Below, in pieces: positions 1-9,461 of a stretch of DNA of 64,000 nucleotides. The notes beneath the pieces were generated by a model. It was not told the origin of the DNA, did no database searches, and worked only from the letters and a program-made list of their open reading frames with translations. The stretch comes from Kribbella sp. VKM Ac-2569 (GTDB taxonomy: Bacteria; Actinomycetota; Actinomycetes; Propionibacteriales; Kribbellaceae). Made by a program: the position numbers and the translations under genes. The stretch spans positions 1 to 64,000 of the forward strand of contig NZ_SGXJ01000003.1 in NCBI RefSeq assembly GCF_004216905.1. The letters run 5' to 3'. The stretch's first letter is position 1. Each line of letters starts with the position of its first letter.

Positions 1-2
1 AA

Positions 3-83
3 CGCCGCCTCGCCCGCATCGTCTTCAACCACCTCACTACCGACCAACCCACCGCGAGAACCACCCTCGCAGCCGCGGCTTGA
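3..83 (+). CDS. C-terminal end of an upstream gene (partial, unknown)
   Basis: The reading frame is open from the window edge for 26 codons and ends in TGA, 14 bases before the next gene. The residues read as a plausible protein tail with an Ala-rich end (LAAAA). Nothing identifies the family, and a chance open frame is possible in DNA this GC-rich. Confidence 0.3.
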   Translation, partial: RRLARIVFNHLTTDQPTARTTLAAAA

Positions 84-97
84 CATAGGAGAAACTC

Positions 98-712
98 ATG
101 GAGCGCGTTCTGGAGTGGATCGACGAGGGTACGGCGCTGTGCCGCGGAGCACTGGGCGACCTGGAGGCGCCGTCGTTGCTGCCGGGCTGGTCGCGACGGC
201 ATGTCGCGGCCCATTTGTCGCTGAACGCCGAGGCGCTGGGGAACCTGGTGGAGTGGGCCCGGACCGGTGAGGAGCGCCCGATGTATCCGTCGCGCGAGGC
301 GCGGGACGGGGACATCGAAGCCGGTACGTCGAAGTCGGCCGATGAGCTGCGGGCGTGGTTCGAGGCGGCGACGGCCGGACTGAACGCGTCGATGGCGACG
401 CTCACGGACGCGCAGTGGCAGGCACAGGTCCGCACGTCGCGGGGTGAGCCGATGCCGGCGACCAGGATCCCCTGGATGCGCTCCCGCGAGGTGATGATCC
501 ACGCGGTCGACTTCGGCACCGGCCTCACCTTCGCCGACCTCCCCACAGACTTCCTCGAAGCCCTGTGCGAAGACATCCGCACCGAACGCGGCGACGTACC
601 CGAGGTTCACGGCCCCCTCCCCGAGATCGCCGCCTACTTGGCCGGCCGCCCCTACGCGGAGGTGTCCTTCGCGGACGGGAACCCCGCGACACCACTCCCG
701 CCCTGGCTCTAA
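98..712 (+). CDS. Maleylpyruvate isomerase-family, mycothiol-dependent (DinB superfamily) protein
   Basis: A 204-residue protein of the mycothiol-dependent maleylpyruvate isomerase/DinB fold, a four-helix bundle using a metal and mycothiol as cofactor. The N-terminal part has the family pattern LLPGWSRRHVAAHLSLNAEAL (residues about 27-47), which carries the first metal His. A second family motif, MRSREVMIHAVDFGTG (about 126-141), supplies further ligands. The start has a Shine-Dalgarno (AGGAGA) just upstream. The real substrate is unknown: most actinobacterial members are not true maleylpyruvate isomerases and act in thiol-dependent detoxification or isomerisation. No aromatic-pathway genes adjoin it here, so only the family is assigned. 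Confidence 0.85.
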   Translation: MERVLEWIDEGTALCRGALGDLEAPSLLPGWSRRHVAAHLSLNAEALGNLVEWARTGEERPMYPSREARDGDIEAGTSKSADELRAWFEAATAGLNASMATLTDAQWQAQVRTSRGEPMPATRIPWMRSREVMIHAVDFGTGLTFADLPTDFLEALCEDIRTERGDVPEVHGPLPEIAAYLAGRPYAEVSFADGNPATPLPPWL

Positions 713-737
713 GCGGTCTGCGGTGGAAGTTCAAGAC

Positions 738-1298
738 TCATTTCACGATGCGGTAGCGGAGGTGGGTTACGTCGCGGGCGGGGAGCTGGCGGACTTGTTC
801 GAGCTCGATGTATTCGGCTGGGAGGTTGTCGAAGAGGCGGCGGCCCTGGCCGAGGAGGACGTTGACGACGTGCAGTTCGAGCTCGTCGAGGAGACCGGCG
901 CGGAGCAGGGACTGGGCCGCGCCGGCACCGTGGACCATCACGTCCCGGTCGCCGGCGGCGGCCAGCGCCTGGGCGGCGCAGTCGGCGACGTCGGAAACGT
1001 AGACAGCGCTCCCCGCCGGTACGTCGTCCTCGGCGACGTGGTGGGTGAGGATGAACATCGGTACGCCGTCGTGGTGGTCGCCGTTCCAGCGGCCGGCGTG
1101 CTCATAGGTACGCCGGCCCGCGATCAGCGCGCCGGTCGCGAGCGACTCGCGGACCACCTGCCCGCTCGGTCCGTCGGAGTGGCGGTCGTCGAGCCAGTTG
1201 AACAGGCGGAACCCGCCGCGTCCCATCGGGTTCTCGGGACTGTCGTCCGGGCCGACCACGAAACCGTCGAGCGACATGGACATGTAGAGCCGGATCAT
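738..1298 (-). CDS. Dihydrofolate reductase family protein (RibD C-terminal domain)
   Basis: A 186-residue single-domain protein of the RibD-C/DHFR-like family: NAD(P)H-binding reductases, usually of unknown substrate. It has the family opening MIRLYMSMSLDGFV, a central TYEHAGRW segment, and the nucleotide-loop region VMVHGAGAAQSLLRAGLLDEL. AGGAGG lies six bases before the ATG. Its start overlaps the stop of the upstream oxidase gene in an ATGA, so the two are translationally coupled and form the end of the AraC-oxidase-reductase unit. A role reducing the oxidase product or a pteridine/flavin-like compound is inference. Confidence 0.85.
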   Translation of the reverse strand: MIRLYMSMSLDGFVVGPDDSPENPMGRGGFRLFNWLDDRHSDGPSGQVVRESLATGALIAGRRTYEHAGRWNGDHHDGVPMFILTHHVAEDDVPAGSAVYVSDVADCAAQALAAAGDRDVMVHGAGAAQSLLRAGLLDELELHVVNVLLGQGRRLFDNLPAEYIELEQVRQLPARDVTHLRYRIVK

Positions 1299-2527
1299 CT
1301 CGGACCTCCTAGGGATTGGGGGAAATGAAACACGTTGGCGGGGTCGTACTTGGCCTTGAGGTCGCGGAGACGGGGGTAGTTCGAGCCGTGGTAGGCGGTG
1401 GGCCAGTCGATCAGATCCGGGTCGGGGAAGTTGGGATAGACGGCCCCGGAGGCGTATGCGTGGGCGATGGACCAGGAGCGACGTACGGCGTTCCGGTCGG
1501 AGCCGGCGTGCTCCAGGAGAAAGCGCTCACTGCGGTGCGCGAAGGCTGTCGCGTCGACGGGGATGCGGTTGTAGGCGCCGCCCATGGGGGTGAAGTTGAG
1601 TTCGCAGCCGGCGTTGAGGAGTTGGGCGATGGCATCCGGCGGCAGCGGGTTACGGAAGAACTCGGACTTGCTGTGGATGATGCGGTTGTCCGGATCGACT
1701 TCCGAGAGGCTGGCCTTGAGCGCGGGCCAGGACAGGTCGGAGCGGAGGTCGATCTCGGGGGCGAGGGTGGCGAGGGGGCCGGGGTCGAAGGTGGTGAGGG
1801 TGGCGCCGAAGACCTGCACTTGGTCGGCGTTCACGGTCAGGCTGGCGGTGAGGTCGTCCGGTGCGTCGGGAGCCCAGGACTGCCAGGCGGCGATCACTTC
1901 CGCGGCGTGACGACGCGGCCAGGTGAGCTTGAAGCGGGTCGCAGCTGGTGACGGTACGGCGGTGAAGACGAGAGACGTGACTACGCCGAACTGACCGCCG
2001 CCCGCGCCGCGCAGCGCCCAGAACAGGTCGGCGTCTCGCTCCGCGTCACAAGTGACGACGTTGCCGTCCGCAAGTACGACGGTCGCGGCGACGAGGCGAT
2101 CGCAGGTCAGCCCGTATCGCCGCCCGAGCAACCCTAGCCCGCCGCCCAACGTCAACCCCACGATCCCAACCGTCGGCCCACACCCCGCCGGAATCGTCAG
2201 CCCATACTCGTGCAATCCCCGGTAGACGGAAGCCAGCCGAGCCCCCGCCCCGATCGTCGCCAGCGCCTCGGTGGGCTCGACTGTGATCGTCGAGAGTGCC
2301 GAGAGGTCGAGCATGAGGCCGGTGGTGGAGGAGCGGGCGGCGAAGCAGTGGCCCCCGCCGCGGGGGGTTACGGGGAGGTTGGTGGAGCGCGCATAGGAGA
2401 GCGCCTCGATCACGTCGGAAGTTGAGGAGCACCGTGCGATCGCCGCGGGTCGGATATCGTCGTACTGCGGCAGCGCGGGCTTCCGCAATACGTCGTACAG
2501 CGTGTGGTCAGGCCCGATCAGGTCCAT
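1295..2527 (-). CDS. FAD-binding oxidoreductase, berberine-bridge-enzyme-like
   Basis: A 410-residue flavoprotein of the PCMH (FAD_binding_4) plus BBE family. The FAD domain shows PRGGGHCFA (about residues 55-63), whose His is the usual covalent flavin attachment site, and VGIVGLTLGGGLGLLGRRYG. It ends with the BBE signature YDPANVFHFPQSL. Such enzymes oxidise alcohols, sugars or alkaloid-like amines using O2. The gene starts inside the last 20 bases of the AraC-type gene and overlaps the downstream reductase by four bases, giving a three-gene unit. No signal peptide is seen. The substrate cannot be told from sequence. Confidence 0.88.
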   Translation of the reverse strand: MDLIGPDHTLYDVLRKPALPQYDDIRPAAIARCSSTSDVIEALSYARSTNLPVTPRGGGHCFAARSSTTGLMLDLSALSTITVEPTEALATIGAGARLASVYRGLHEYGLTIPAGCGPTVGIVGLTLGGGLGLLGRRYGLTCDRLVAATVVLADGNVVTCDAERDADLFWALRGAGGGQFGVVTSLVFTAVPSPAATRFKLTWPRRHAAEVIAAWQSWAPDAPDDLTASLTVNADQVQVFGATLTTFDPGPLATLAPEIDLRSDLSWPALKASLSEVDPDNRIIHSKSEFFRNPLPPDAIAQLLNAGCELNFTPMGGAYNRIPVDATAFAHRSERFLLEHAGSDRNAVRRSWSIAHAYASGAVYPNFPDPDLIDWPTAYHGSNYPRLRDLKAKYDPANVFHFPQSLGGPR

Positions 2528-3356
2528 GGGCTGACGTTAGGACGCGGCGGCCGGTCTGCGCTTGAACGAAACGGGCGTACCACTCGGCGAGGAACGGCCG
2601 GTACGACGCCGAGTGGTCGTGGCCGCAGTCGCAGCGATCGGCCTTGTCGCCGAGCAGTTCGCGCGGGGTCACGCCGGTCAGCCGCACACACTCCCGGGTC
2701 AGATGCGCGTGGTCGGCGTACCCGGTCTCGGCCGCGAGATCCGACAGCCCGCTCCCGAACCCGGCCTGCGCCAACGCCAGGTACCCCTGGAACCGCAGCG
2801 TCCGCTGCAACGCCTTCGGCCCGACCCCCGTCGCCGTCAGGCACCGCCGCCGCAATTGGCTCTCCGACAACGCCAACTTGTCCGCCAGAGGAGCAATCCC
2901 GGTCGGCTCCCACGGCATCAACAGCCGTACCATCTCCGCCACCACCGGATCCGGCCGAAGCGGCCGTCCGGCCAGGTACCGCTGCACCGCGAGCAACGCC
3001 GCCTGCGGATCAGCCGCATCGGCCACCGCCGACCCGAGAGCGTCCGCCGCAGGACCCCACAGCTCCACGGCACAATCGACCAGTTCGTCCGCCGGTACGC
3101 CGAGCATCGGCGTCCCCGCACCCGGCATGAACCGCACGCCGACGATCGTCGTCCGCGGCGGAATCACCTGCAGATGCGCCCGGGTCAGTGGCCCGATCAG
3201 CCGCGGTACGCCGCCGATCGGGCAGTGCAGCTCGACCCCACCCGTCGGCAGATCACGTTGCGGGTAGGGCTGCGATCCGGTGCGCTGGATCCAGACCGTA
3301 CGGACGAGACCGGCCAGTGCGGGCACCGGCGGGCTCTCGTCGTACGTCTGCTCCAT
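2508..3356 (-). CDS. AraC-family transcriptional regulator
   Basis: A 282-residue regulator: an N-terminal sensor half resembling the DUF6597-type AraC sensor domain (PTGGVELHCPIGG, about 38-50), then a C-terminal double helix-turn-helix (about 165-250; SESQLRRRCLTATGVGPKALQRTLRFQGYL, then LAAETGYADHAHLTRECVRLTGVTP). The ATG at 3356 was chosen because GGAGGAT lies just upstream (3362-3368) and the sensor domain begins there. The frame stays open far upstream, but only as antisense to kup. Its stop lies 20 bases inside the berberine-type oxidase gene, so it probably controls its own unit. Confidence 0.88.
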   Translation of the reverse strand: MEQTYDESPPVPALAGLVRTVWIQRTGSQPYPQRDLPTGGVELHCPIGGVPRLIGPLTRAHLQVIPPRTTIVGVRFMPGAGTPMLGVPADELVDCAVELWGPAADALGSAVADAADPQAALLAVQRYLAGRPLRPDPVVAEMVRLLMPWEPTGIAPLADKLALSESQLRRRCLTATGVGPKALQRTLRFQGYLALAQAGFGSGLSDLAAETGYADHAHLTRECVRLTGVTPRELLGDKADRCDCGHDHSASYRPFLAEWYARFVQAQTGRRVLTSAHGPDRA

Positions 3357-3376
3357 GCGGCTAATCCTCCATGGGT

Positions 3377-5332
3377 CTACAACTCGATGTGCGAGCCGAT
3401 GATGACCGTGCGGTCGCGGGGGAGACCGAAGTGTTCGGCGGCGTCGGCGGTGATGTGCGAGGTGGCGAGGAACAGCTGCTTGCGCCAGCCCGCCATCGTG
3501 GCGGCCTTGCCCCGGCGGAGCTCGATCTTGGACAGGAAGTACGACGCCTTGTCGAGATCGAGCGGACCTTCGGACTCGTCCGGCTCCAGCTGCGCCAGGG
3601 CAGCCGGTACGTCGGGGGACTCCGTGTACCCGAACTTGATCGTGACGTGCGTGATCCCGTCGTCGCCGTACCCGAGTTCGTTGACCGTGACCCGCTCGTC
3701 CTCGGCGATCCGCGGCACCGGCTCCGTGTCGATCGCCACGATCACCACGTGCTCGTGCCGGACCTGGTTGTGCTCGACGTTCGCCCGCAGAGCGAGCGGA
3801 GCGCTGACGCCGCCGCGGTTCAGGAAGATCGCCGTCCCCGGGACCGTGCGGATCGGCATCTTGCCGGAGCGCAACTGGTCGATGAACTCCTGCAGCGAAC
3901 CCTCGGCGCGCTCCCGCTCGGCCGTCACGACCTCGCGGCCGCGCTGCCAGGTGGACATCACGGTGAACGCGGTGAGCGCGATCAGCAGCGGCAGCCACGC
4001 GCCGTGCACGAGCTTGGTCAGGTTCGCGGCGATGAACAGCAGGTCGACCGCGAGCAGCGGGACCGCACCGAGCGCGATCACCCACTTCGGGACGTTCCAG
4101 CGGTAGTGCGCGACGTAGAAGAACAGCAAGGTGGTGATGCTGATCGTGCCGGTCACCGTCATGCCGTACGCGTACGCCAGGGCCGCCGAACTGCGGAACG
4201 CGAAGATCAGCGTGAGGACCGAGGCGAACAACAGCCAGTTCACGAACGGGACGTAGATCTGGCCCACCGTCGTCGCCGAGGTGTGCGTCACCCGGAGCCG
4301 CGGCAGGTACCCGAGCCGGGCGGCCTGTGACGCGACCGAGTAGGCGCCGGTGATCACCGCCTGGGACGCGATCACAGTCGCCGCCGTCGCCAGCAGCACC
4401 AGCGGCAGCCGGCCCCATTCCGGGACGAGCAGGAAGAACGGACTGCTGATGTTGCTGTTGTCCTTGAGGATCAGCGCGCCCTGCCCGAGGTAGCTGAGCG
4501 TGCAGGCCGGGAAGACCAGGAACACCCACCCGCGACTGATCGCGCGGCGGCCGAAGTGGCCCATGTCGGCGTACAGCGCCTCGGCGCCGGTGACCGCGAG
4601 CACGATCGCCGCGAGCGCGAAGAACGCGATGTGGAAGTGCCCGGCCAGGAACCCGATCGCGTACGTCGGGGACAGCGCCTCGAGGATCGCCGGGTGCTCG
4701 ACGATGCCGCCGATCCCCAAGGCGCCGATGATCGTGAACCAGGCGATCATCACCGGCCCGAAGACCCGGCCGACCGACTCGGTCCCGCGGCGCTGGACCA
4801 GGAACAGCACGATGATGATCACCGCGGTGATCGGTACGACGTACTCGGCCAGCGACGGCTGGACGACCTTGAGTCCCTCGACCGCGGACAGCACCGAGAT
4901 CGCCGGGGTGATCATGCCGTCGCCGAAGAACAGCGACGCCCCGAACAGGCCGACGGCCGCCAGGACGGTCGCAGCCCGGCGGCGCCCCGGGTGCGTGGAA
5001 CGCCAGCGGCGCAGCAGCGTGATGAGCGCCATGACGCCGCCCTCGCCGTCGTTGTCGGCGCGCATCGCGAGCAGGATGTACGTGACGGTGACGATGATCA
5101 TCACCGACCAGAAGATCAGCGACACCACGCCGTACACGTTGTGGTTGCTGACCGGCACCGGGTGCGGGTCCGCGGGGTTGAAGACCGTCTGCAGCGTGTA
5201 GAGCGGGCTGGTCCCGATATCGCCGAAGACCACACCGAGTGCGCCGACGATCACCGCGAGCTTGGCCGTGTTGTGGGCGGTCGGCGCGGGTGCCTGCGCA
5301 GCGTCCGCCGTTTCCGCCTGCTGATCCGTCAC
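3377..5332 (-). CDS. kup: Potassium uptake protein, KUP/HAK/KT family
   Basis: A 651-residue Kup K+ transporter, proton-coupled potassium uptake in the cytoplasmic membrane. The hallmark VFGDIGTSPLYTLQTVF follows a short polar N-terminus. About twelve hydrophobic helices fill residues 30-450, followed by a roughly 190-residue cytoplasmic tail typical of the family. Full length for the family. The start is GTG with GGGG close upstream. It ends 20 bases before the AraC gene on the same strand, but function suggests independent transcription from the 76-base gap shared with the divergent MFS gene. Confidence 0.95.
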   Translation of the reverse strand: MTDQQAETADAAQAPAPTAHNTAKLAVIVGALGVVFGDIGTSPLYTLQTVFNPADPHPVPVSNHNVYGVVSLIFWSVMIIVTVTYILLAMRADNDGEGGVMALITLLRRWRSTHPGRRRAATVLAAVGLFGASLFFGDGMITPAISVLSAVEGLKVVQPSLAEYVVPITAVIIIVLFLVQRRGTESVGRVFGPVMIAWFTIIGALGIGGIVEHPAILEALSPTYAIGFLAGHFHIAFFALAAIVLAVTGAEALYADMGHFGRRAISRGWVFLVFPACTLSYLGQGALILKDNSNISSPFFLLVPEWGRLPLVLLATAATVIASQAVITGAYSVASQAARLGYLPRLRVTHTSATTVGQIYVPFVNWLLFASVLTLIFAFRSSAALAYAYGMTVTGTISITTLLFFYVAHYRWNVPKWVIALGAVPLLAVDLLFIAANLTKLVHGAWLPLLIALTAFTVMSTWQRGREVVTAERERAEGSLQEFIDQLRSGKMPIRTVPGTAIFLNRGGVSAPLALRANVEHNQVRHEHVVIVAIDTEPVPRIAEDERVTVNELGYGDDGITHVTIKFGYTESPDVPAALAQLEPDESEGPLDLDKASYFLSKIELRRGKAATMAGWRKQLFLATSHITADAAEHFGLPRDRTVIIGSHIEL

Positions 5333-5408
5333 GTCCCCGGACGATACCCGCCCGGGGAGCTAGGGCTGTGCATGTCGAGCATTCCGCCGCGACTCCGACG
5401 TACCCGGT

Positions 5409-6656
5409 ATGACAGCCGAACGAGTACTGCGGACCTACCTCACGCTGGTCGTGGTGTCGACGGGTGCGTCGTCGATGATCTGGGGCATCAACACGTTGTT
5501 CCTGCTCGACGCCGGACTGAGCATCGGCAAGACGTTCGCCGCGAACGCGTTCTTCACCGCCGGCATGGTGCTGTTCGAGGTGCCGACCGGTGTTGTCGCG
5601 GACACGGTCGGGCGGCGTACGTCGTACCTCCTCGGCACGGCCACCCTGATCGGGACCACGCTGCTCTACCTGGCGCTGTGGCAGACGCACGCGCCGTTCG
5701 TGCTCTGGGCGGTGGTGTCGATGCTGCTCGGTCTCGGGTTCACGTTCTTCAGCGGCGCGACCGAGGCCTGGCTGGTCGACGGGCTGCAGGCGACCGGGTA
5801 CGTCGGGTCGCTGGACGCGGCGTTCGCGAAGGGACAGGTGGCGAGCGGGATCGCGATGCTGGGCGGCACGATCGGCGGTGGAGTGCTGGCGCAGCTGACG
5901 AACCTGGGGATGCCGTACGTCGTTCGCGCGTTGTTGCTGATGGCCACGTTCGTGGTCGCGTGGCGGTCGATGCGGGACATCGGCTTCACCCCGGCGCCGC
6001 GGACGTCGGTGCGGGTCGAGATGGCCGGGATCGTCCGGGCGTCGGTCCGGCACGGGCTGCTCAACCGGCGGGTCCGCTGGGTGATGCTGGCCGGACCGTT
6101 CACGGCTGGGGTGAGTGTCTACGGCTTCTACGCCGCGCAGCCGTACCTGCTGCAGCTGTACGGGCACTCCGGCTCGTATGCGATCGCCGGTCTGTCGGCC
6201 GGGATCGTCGCCGGTGCGCAGATCGCCGGCGGTGCGTCCGCGTCGTACGTCTCGCGTCTGATCCACGACCGGATCGGGATCCTGATCGGAGCGATCGTCG
6301 CGTCCGGGATAGTGATCGCGGTGATGGGAGTGGTGACGTCGTTCGGGGTGGCGCTGGTGCTGCTGATGGTGTGGGGCACCTTGTTCGCCGCGATGTCGCC
6401 GGTGCGGCAGGCGTACCTGAACAGTCACATCCCGTCGGCGCAGCGGGCGACGGTGCTGTCGTTCGACAGTCTGCTCGGCTCGGCCGGTGGGGTCGTGATC
6501 CAGCCGACGCTCGGTCGCTCCGCGGACGTCTGGGGTTACGGCCCGGCGTACCTGGTGTCGGCGGCGATCCAGGCGCTGGCGGTGCCGTTCCTCGGGCTGG
6601 CGCGGCGGAAATCTGTCGAACGTGCGGTCGATGAACCTCTAGCCTTGCGGGCGTGA
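5409..6656 (+). CDS. MFS transporter (probable exporter)
   Basis: A 415-residue major facilitator with about twelve membrane segments. The loop 2-3 signature is [18 protein letters not shown]. The small linker at residue 195-210 ([14 protein letters not shown]) separates the two six-helix halves. The overall pattern matches bacterial drug/metabolite exporters. No good Shine-Dalgarno is seen before the ATG. Its TGA overlaps the GTG of the next gene (GTGA), so the exporter and the chloramphenicol-phosphotransferase-like kinase are co-translated. The pair resembles an export-plus-inactivation resistance unit, which is inference. Confidence 0.88.
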   Translation: MTAERVLRTYLTLVVVSTGASSMIWGINTLFLLDAGLSIGKTFAANAFFTAGMVLFEVPTGVVADTVGRRTSYLLGTATLIGTTLLYLALWQTHAPFVLWAVVSMLLGLGFTFFSGATEAWLVDGLQATGYVGSLDAAFAKGQVASGIAMLGGTIGGGVLAQLTNLGMPYVVRALLLMATFVVAWRSMRDIGFTPAPRTSVRVEMAGIVRASVRHGLLNRRVRWVMLAGPFTAGVSVYGFYAAQPYLLQLYGHSGSYAIAGLSAGIVAGAQIAGGASASYVSRLIHDRIGILIGAIVASGIVIAVMGVVTSFGVALVLLMVWGTLFAAMSPVRQAYLNSHIPSAQRATVLSFDSLLGSAGGVVIQPTLGRSADVWGYGPAYLVSAAIQALAVPFLGLARRKSVERAVDEPLALRA

Positions 6657-7180
6657 CGGCTCGACTGATCATCATCAACGGTGGGTCCAGTTCCGGGAAG
6701 ACCGGGATCGTGCGGTGTCTGCAGGCGGTGCTGCCGGAGCCCTGGCTGGGGTTCAGCGTGGACGACTTCGTGGACGCCCTGCCCGCCGTGATGGATGGTG
6801 GCATTGAGATCGGGCCGGCCGGCGAGGTGTCGGTCGGGCCCGCGTTCCGGGAGCTGGACGCGGCCTGGACCGCCGGGATCGTGGCGATGTGCCGGGCCGG
6901 TGGCCGGGTGATCGTCGACGACGTGTTCCTCGGCGGCGCCGACTCACAGCAGCGCTGGCGGAGCGCGATCGGCGACGTCGAAACAGTCTTCGTCGGCGTC
7001 CACTGCGCTCCGGAGATCGCCGCGGGCCGCGAACTCGCGCGCGGCAACCGCGCCCGCGGCATGGCCGAGCAGCAGGCGTACGTCGTCCACGAGGGCGTCA
7101 CGTACGACGTCGAGGTGGACAGCTCGCACGCCGAATCCGTCGACTGCGCCCGGACGATCGCCACCTACCTCGCTCCGTAG
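6653..7180 (+). CDS. Chloramphenicol phosphotransferase-like P-loop kinase
   Basis: A 175-residue small kinase of the CPT family (chloramphenicol 3-O-phosphotransferase of Streptomyces venezuelae). The Walker A is GGSSSGKT at residues 10-17. A Walker-B-like strand is VIVDDVFL at about 86-93. The lid-type segment [12 protein letters not shown] follows near 126-137. CPT-like proteins phosphorylate small molecules, and many homologues are not proven to act on chloramphenicol. The GTG start overlaps the stop of the MFS exporter, which supports a shared resistance or self-protection role, but the substrate is unproven. Confidence 0.85.
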   Translation: MTARLIIINGGSSSGKTGIVRCLQAVLPEPWLGFSVDDFVDALPAVMDGGIEIGPAGEVSVGPAFRELDAAWTAGIVAMCRAGGRVIVDDVFLGGADSQQRWRSAIGDVETVFVGVHCAPEIAAGRELARGNRARGMAEQQAYVVHEGVTYDVEVDSSHAESVDCARTIATYLAP

Positions 7181-7229
7181 TGGATCCGTAGTCGCCACGG
7201 ATGCCCGCTGCGGGCCGCCGGCGGGATCT

Positions 7230-7252
7230 TCGTCGTACCGGAAACACGACGA
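7230..7252. promoter_or_regulatory. Inverted repeat before the doxX-like gene
   Basis: TCGTCGT and ACGACGA are separated by nine bases and end five bases before the Shine-Dalgarno of the DoxX gene. It could be an operator (a TetR gene lies just downstream) or a 5'-UTR hairpin. No second copy was found by eye. Confidence 0.3.
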
Positions 7253-7266
7253 CGAAGGAGAAGCTC

Positions 7267-7641
7267 ATGAGTACGACGGTGACGACCCGCCGGACCGTCC
7301 GTCCGCGGACCGTGGCGCTGTGGGTGGTGCAGGCGGTACTGGCCGCGCTGTTCGTGATGGCGGCCGTGCCGAAACTGACAGGCGACCCGCTGATGGTCGA
7401 CATGTTCGCCGAGATCGGTGCCGGGCAGTGGCTGCGGTACGTGGTCGGAACGCTCGAACTCGCCGGGGCGATCGGTCTGCTGATCCCGCGACTGTGCCGG
7501 CTGGCCGCGCTCGGTCTCGTCGGGCTGATGGTCGGCGCCAGCGCCACCAACCTCTTCCTGTTCGGGGCGTCGCCGGCGATCCCGCTGGCCTACCTGGCGG
7601 TCGCCGCAGCCGTGGTCTGGTTCCGCAGGCCCGCCAGGTGA
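7267..7641 (+). CDS. DoxX-like four-helix membrane protein
   Basis: A 124-residue DoxX-family integral membrane protein with four hydrophobic helices (about 17-35, 50-70, 73-93, 96-116) and the family feature LFVMAAVPKLTGDP after helix 1. The ATG at 7267 is chosen for its AAGGAGAAGCTC leader; the open frame extends further upstream without a site. DoxX proteins often partner redox or thiol-stress systems. Here it stands before a TetR regulator on the same strand, which may control it. Confidence 0.85.
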   Translation: MSTTVTTRRTVRPRTVALWVVQAVLAALFVMAAVPKLTGDPLMVDMFAEIGAGQWLRYVVGTLELAGAIGLLIPRLCRLAALGLVGLMVGASATNLFLFGASPAIPLAYLAVAAAVVWFRRPAR

Positions 7642-7707
7642 CCGTCGACGACGGCGAGGGCGGACTGAACGAGTCCCGTAGCTGAACCTGCTGGTACATT
7701 TGAGGGC

Positions 7708-8298
7708 GTGCTGACGGCGAAGGGTGCGGCGACGCGGGACCGGATCGTGGCGGCGGCCGCGGCCGAGATTCGCGAGCGCGGGATCAGTTCGGTGAAGCTG
7801 GACGACATCGGCCGGCGCAGCCGGACCGGCAAGAGTCAGCTCTTCCACTACTTCCCCGACGGCAAGGAACAGTTGCTGCTCGCGGTCGCCGAGCGCGAGG
7901 CCGAGCAGGTGCTCGAGGACCAGGAGCCGCACCTCGGGCAGCTGACCAGCTGGGACGCGTGGCACGACTGGCGTGACGCCGTCGTCGAGAAGTACCGGCG
8001 GCAGGGCGTGAACTGCCCACTCGGCGTACTGATCACCGAGATCGGCCGGCACACCCCGGCCGCGCAAGCGGTGACCGCTCAGTTGCTCGCGCAGTGGCAG
8101 CATCGGCTCGAACTCGGCATCGAAGAGATGAAGGCGGCGGGCGAGATCCGTGCCGCTGTGGATCCCGCCCGCGCCTCGGCCGCCCTGATCGCCGCGATCC
8201 AGGGCGGCGTCGCGATCCTCATGTCCTCGGGAACGTCGACGCATCTGGAGTACGCGCTCGACCTGTGCCTGGACTACCTGCGGACTAACGCCAGTTGA
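7708..8298 (+). CDS. TetR/AcrR-family transcriptional regulator
   Basis: A 196-residue TetR-type repressor. The N-terminal HTH covers about residues 5-52 (RDRIVAAAAAEIRERGISSVKLDDIGRRSRTGKSQLFHYF), with a ligand domain after it (TetR_C_16/LmrA-like). The GTG start lies ten bases after a TACATT that could be a -10 box, so the message may be nearly leaderless. Its last 14 bases overlap the convergent aldo/keto reductase gene. Likely targets are the upstream doxX-like gene or the aldo/keto reductase; no shared operator was recognised. Confidence 0.88.
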   Translation: MLTAKGAATRDRIVAAAAAEIRERGISSVKLDDIGRRSRTGKSQLFHYFPDGKEQLLLAVAEREAEQVLEDQEPHLGQLTSWDAWHDWRDAVVEKYRRQGVNCPLGVLITEIGRHTPAAQAVTAQLLAQWQHRLELGIEEMKAAGEIRAAVDPARASAALIAAIQGGVAILMSSGTSTHLEYALDLCLDYLRTNAS

Positions 8299-9388
8299 CG
8301 ACCGGCGGCCGGTAGCCGGCCGGCTTGTCGGCGACCTTCGCACCAGGGCTGATGATCCAGTTCTGATACTCCGGCGTGAACATCCGGTAGACCGACGACG
8401 GCGGTACGGCGCTCGCGTCGTCGAGGGCCGCGCGCAACTCGGCCGGCAACTCGAACCCGAGGGCCGCGATGCTGGACTCCAACTGCTCGGGGCGGCTCGC
8501 GCCGACGATCGCGGATGCGACTCCTGGTTGCGTGGCGGCCCAGTTGACCGCGACCTGCGCCATCGTCACACCGAGCTTGTCGGCCACGTCGCGCACCGTC
8601 GTCAGCAGATCCCACTGCCGGTCCGACCAGGTTTGCCCAGCCGCGCCGTCGCCGGTGAGCCGGCCCTCGCCGGCCATCTGCTTGGCGTCGTCGCGCTCGT
8701 ACTTCCCGGTCAGGAAGCCGCCGCCGAGCGGGCTCCACGCGGTGACACCCAGTCCGAGTTGCTGTGCGACCGGTACGTGCTCGGTCTCGATCGTCCGCTC
8801 GACCAGCGAGTACGGCAGTTGCAGGCTGACCATCGGCGTCAGCGAATGTGCGTCGGCGAGAGTCTGCGCGCGAGCGGCGTACCAGGCGGGTACGTCGGAC
8901 AACCCGGCGTACCTGATCTTGCCGGCGCGGGCAAGGTCGTCGAGGGTTCGCAGTACTTCGTCGACAGGGGTGATGCGGTCCCACGTGTGCAGCAGGAACA
9001 GGTCGACGTAGTCCGTGCCGAGTCGGCGCAGGGACTCGTCCAGCGCGCGGATCAGGTGCTTGCGGCTGTTGCCGCCCGCGTTCGGGTCGCCGGAGTCGAC
9101 ACTGTTGGTCGCCTTCGTGGTGAGCACCATCCGCTCCCGGACGCCTGCCTCGGCGATCAGCCGGCCGAGGATCCGTTCGCTCTCACCCGCGGTGTAGAAG
9201 TCGGCGGTGTCGATGAAGTTGCCGCCGGCCTCGATATAGGCCCGGAAGATCGCCCGCGCCTCGTCCTCGGTCTTGCCGTACGGCGCGTGGAAGCCGGCTT
9301 GCCCGAAGTTCATGGTGCCCAGTGCGAGCCGGCTGACACGCAGCCCCGACCGCCCGAGCAGGTAGTAGTCGTCAAGTGCCATACCCAC
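8285..9388 (-). CDS. Aldo/keto reductase
   Basis: A 367-residue NADPH-dependent aldo/keto reductase, TIM-barrel, of the YajO/Gfo6-like group. The catalytic tetrad is visible: Asp and Tyr in FIDTADFYTAGESE, Lys in VLTTKAT, His in LFLLHTWD. Cofactor-binding sequence lies in SAIVGASRPEQLESS near the C-terminus. Two starts are possible, GTG at 9388 or ATG at 9382; GAGGAA is better spaced for the GTG. The 3' end overlaps the TetR gene by 14 bases. The C-terminal MFTPEYQNWIISPG extension is usual in this subgroup. Substrate unknown. Confidence 0.9.
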   Translation of the reverse strand: MGMALDDYYLLGRSGLRVSRLALGTMNFGQAGFHAPYGKTEDEARAIFRAYIEAGGNFIDTADFYTAGESERILGRLIAEAGVRERMVLTTKATNSVDSGDPNAGGNSRKHLIRALDESLRRLGTDYVDLFLLHTWDRITPVDEVLRTLDDLARAGKIRYAGLSDVPAWYAARAQTLADAHSLTPMVSLQLPYSLVERTIETEHVPVAQQLGLGVTAWSPLGGGFLTGKYERDDAKQMAGEGRLTGDGAAGQTWSDRQWDLLTTVRDVADKLGVTMAQVAVNWAATQPGVASAIVGASRPEQLESSIAALGFELPAELRAALDDASAVPPSSVYRMFTPEYQNWIISPGAKVADKPAGYRPPVVNWR

Positions 9389-9461
9389 AGCGTTCCTCGC
9401 GAAAAATGGACCGGCAAGTACAAAGCTGCGGGCGGTGGTGGTGCATGAAAGGATTTTGAGC

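Noticed and set aside
3357-6428. Upstream part of a very long minus-strand open frame that ends in the AraC gene
   Set aside because: It is antisense to kup and the MFS gene, rich in Arg/His/Pro/Asp as expected for shadow frames; only the part from 3356 down shows a protein family.
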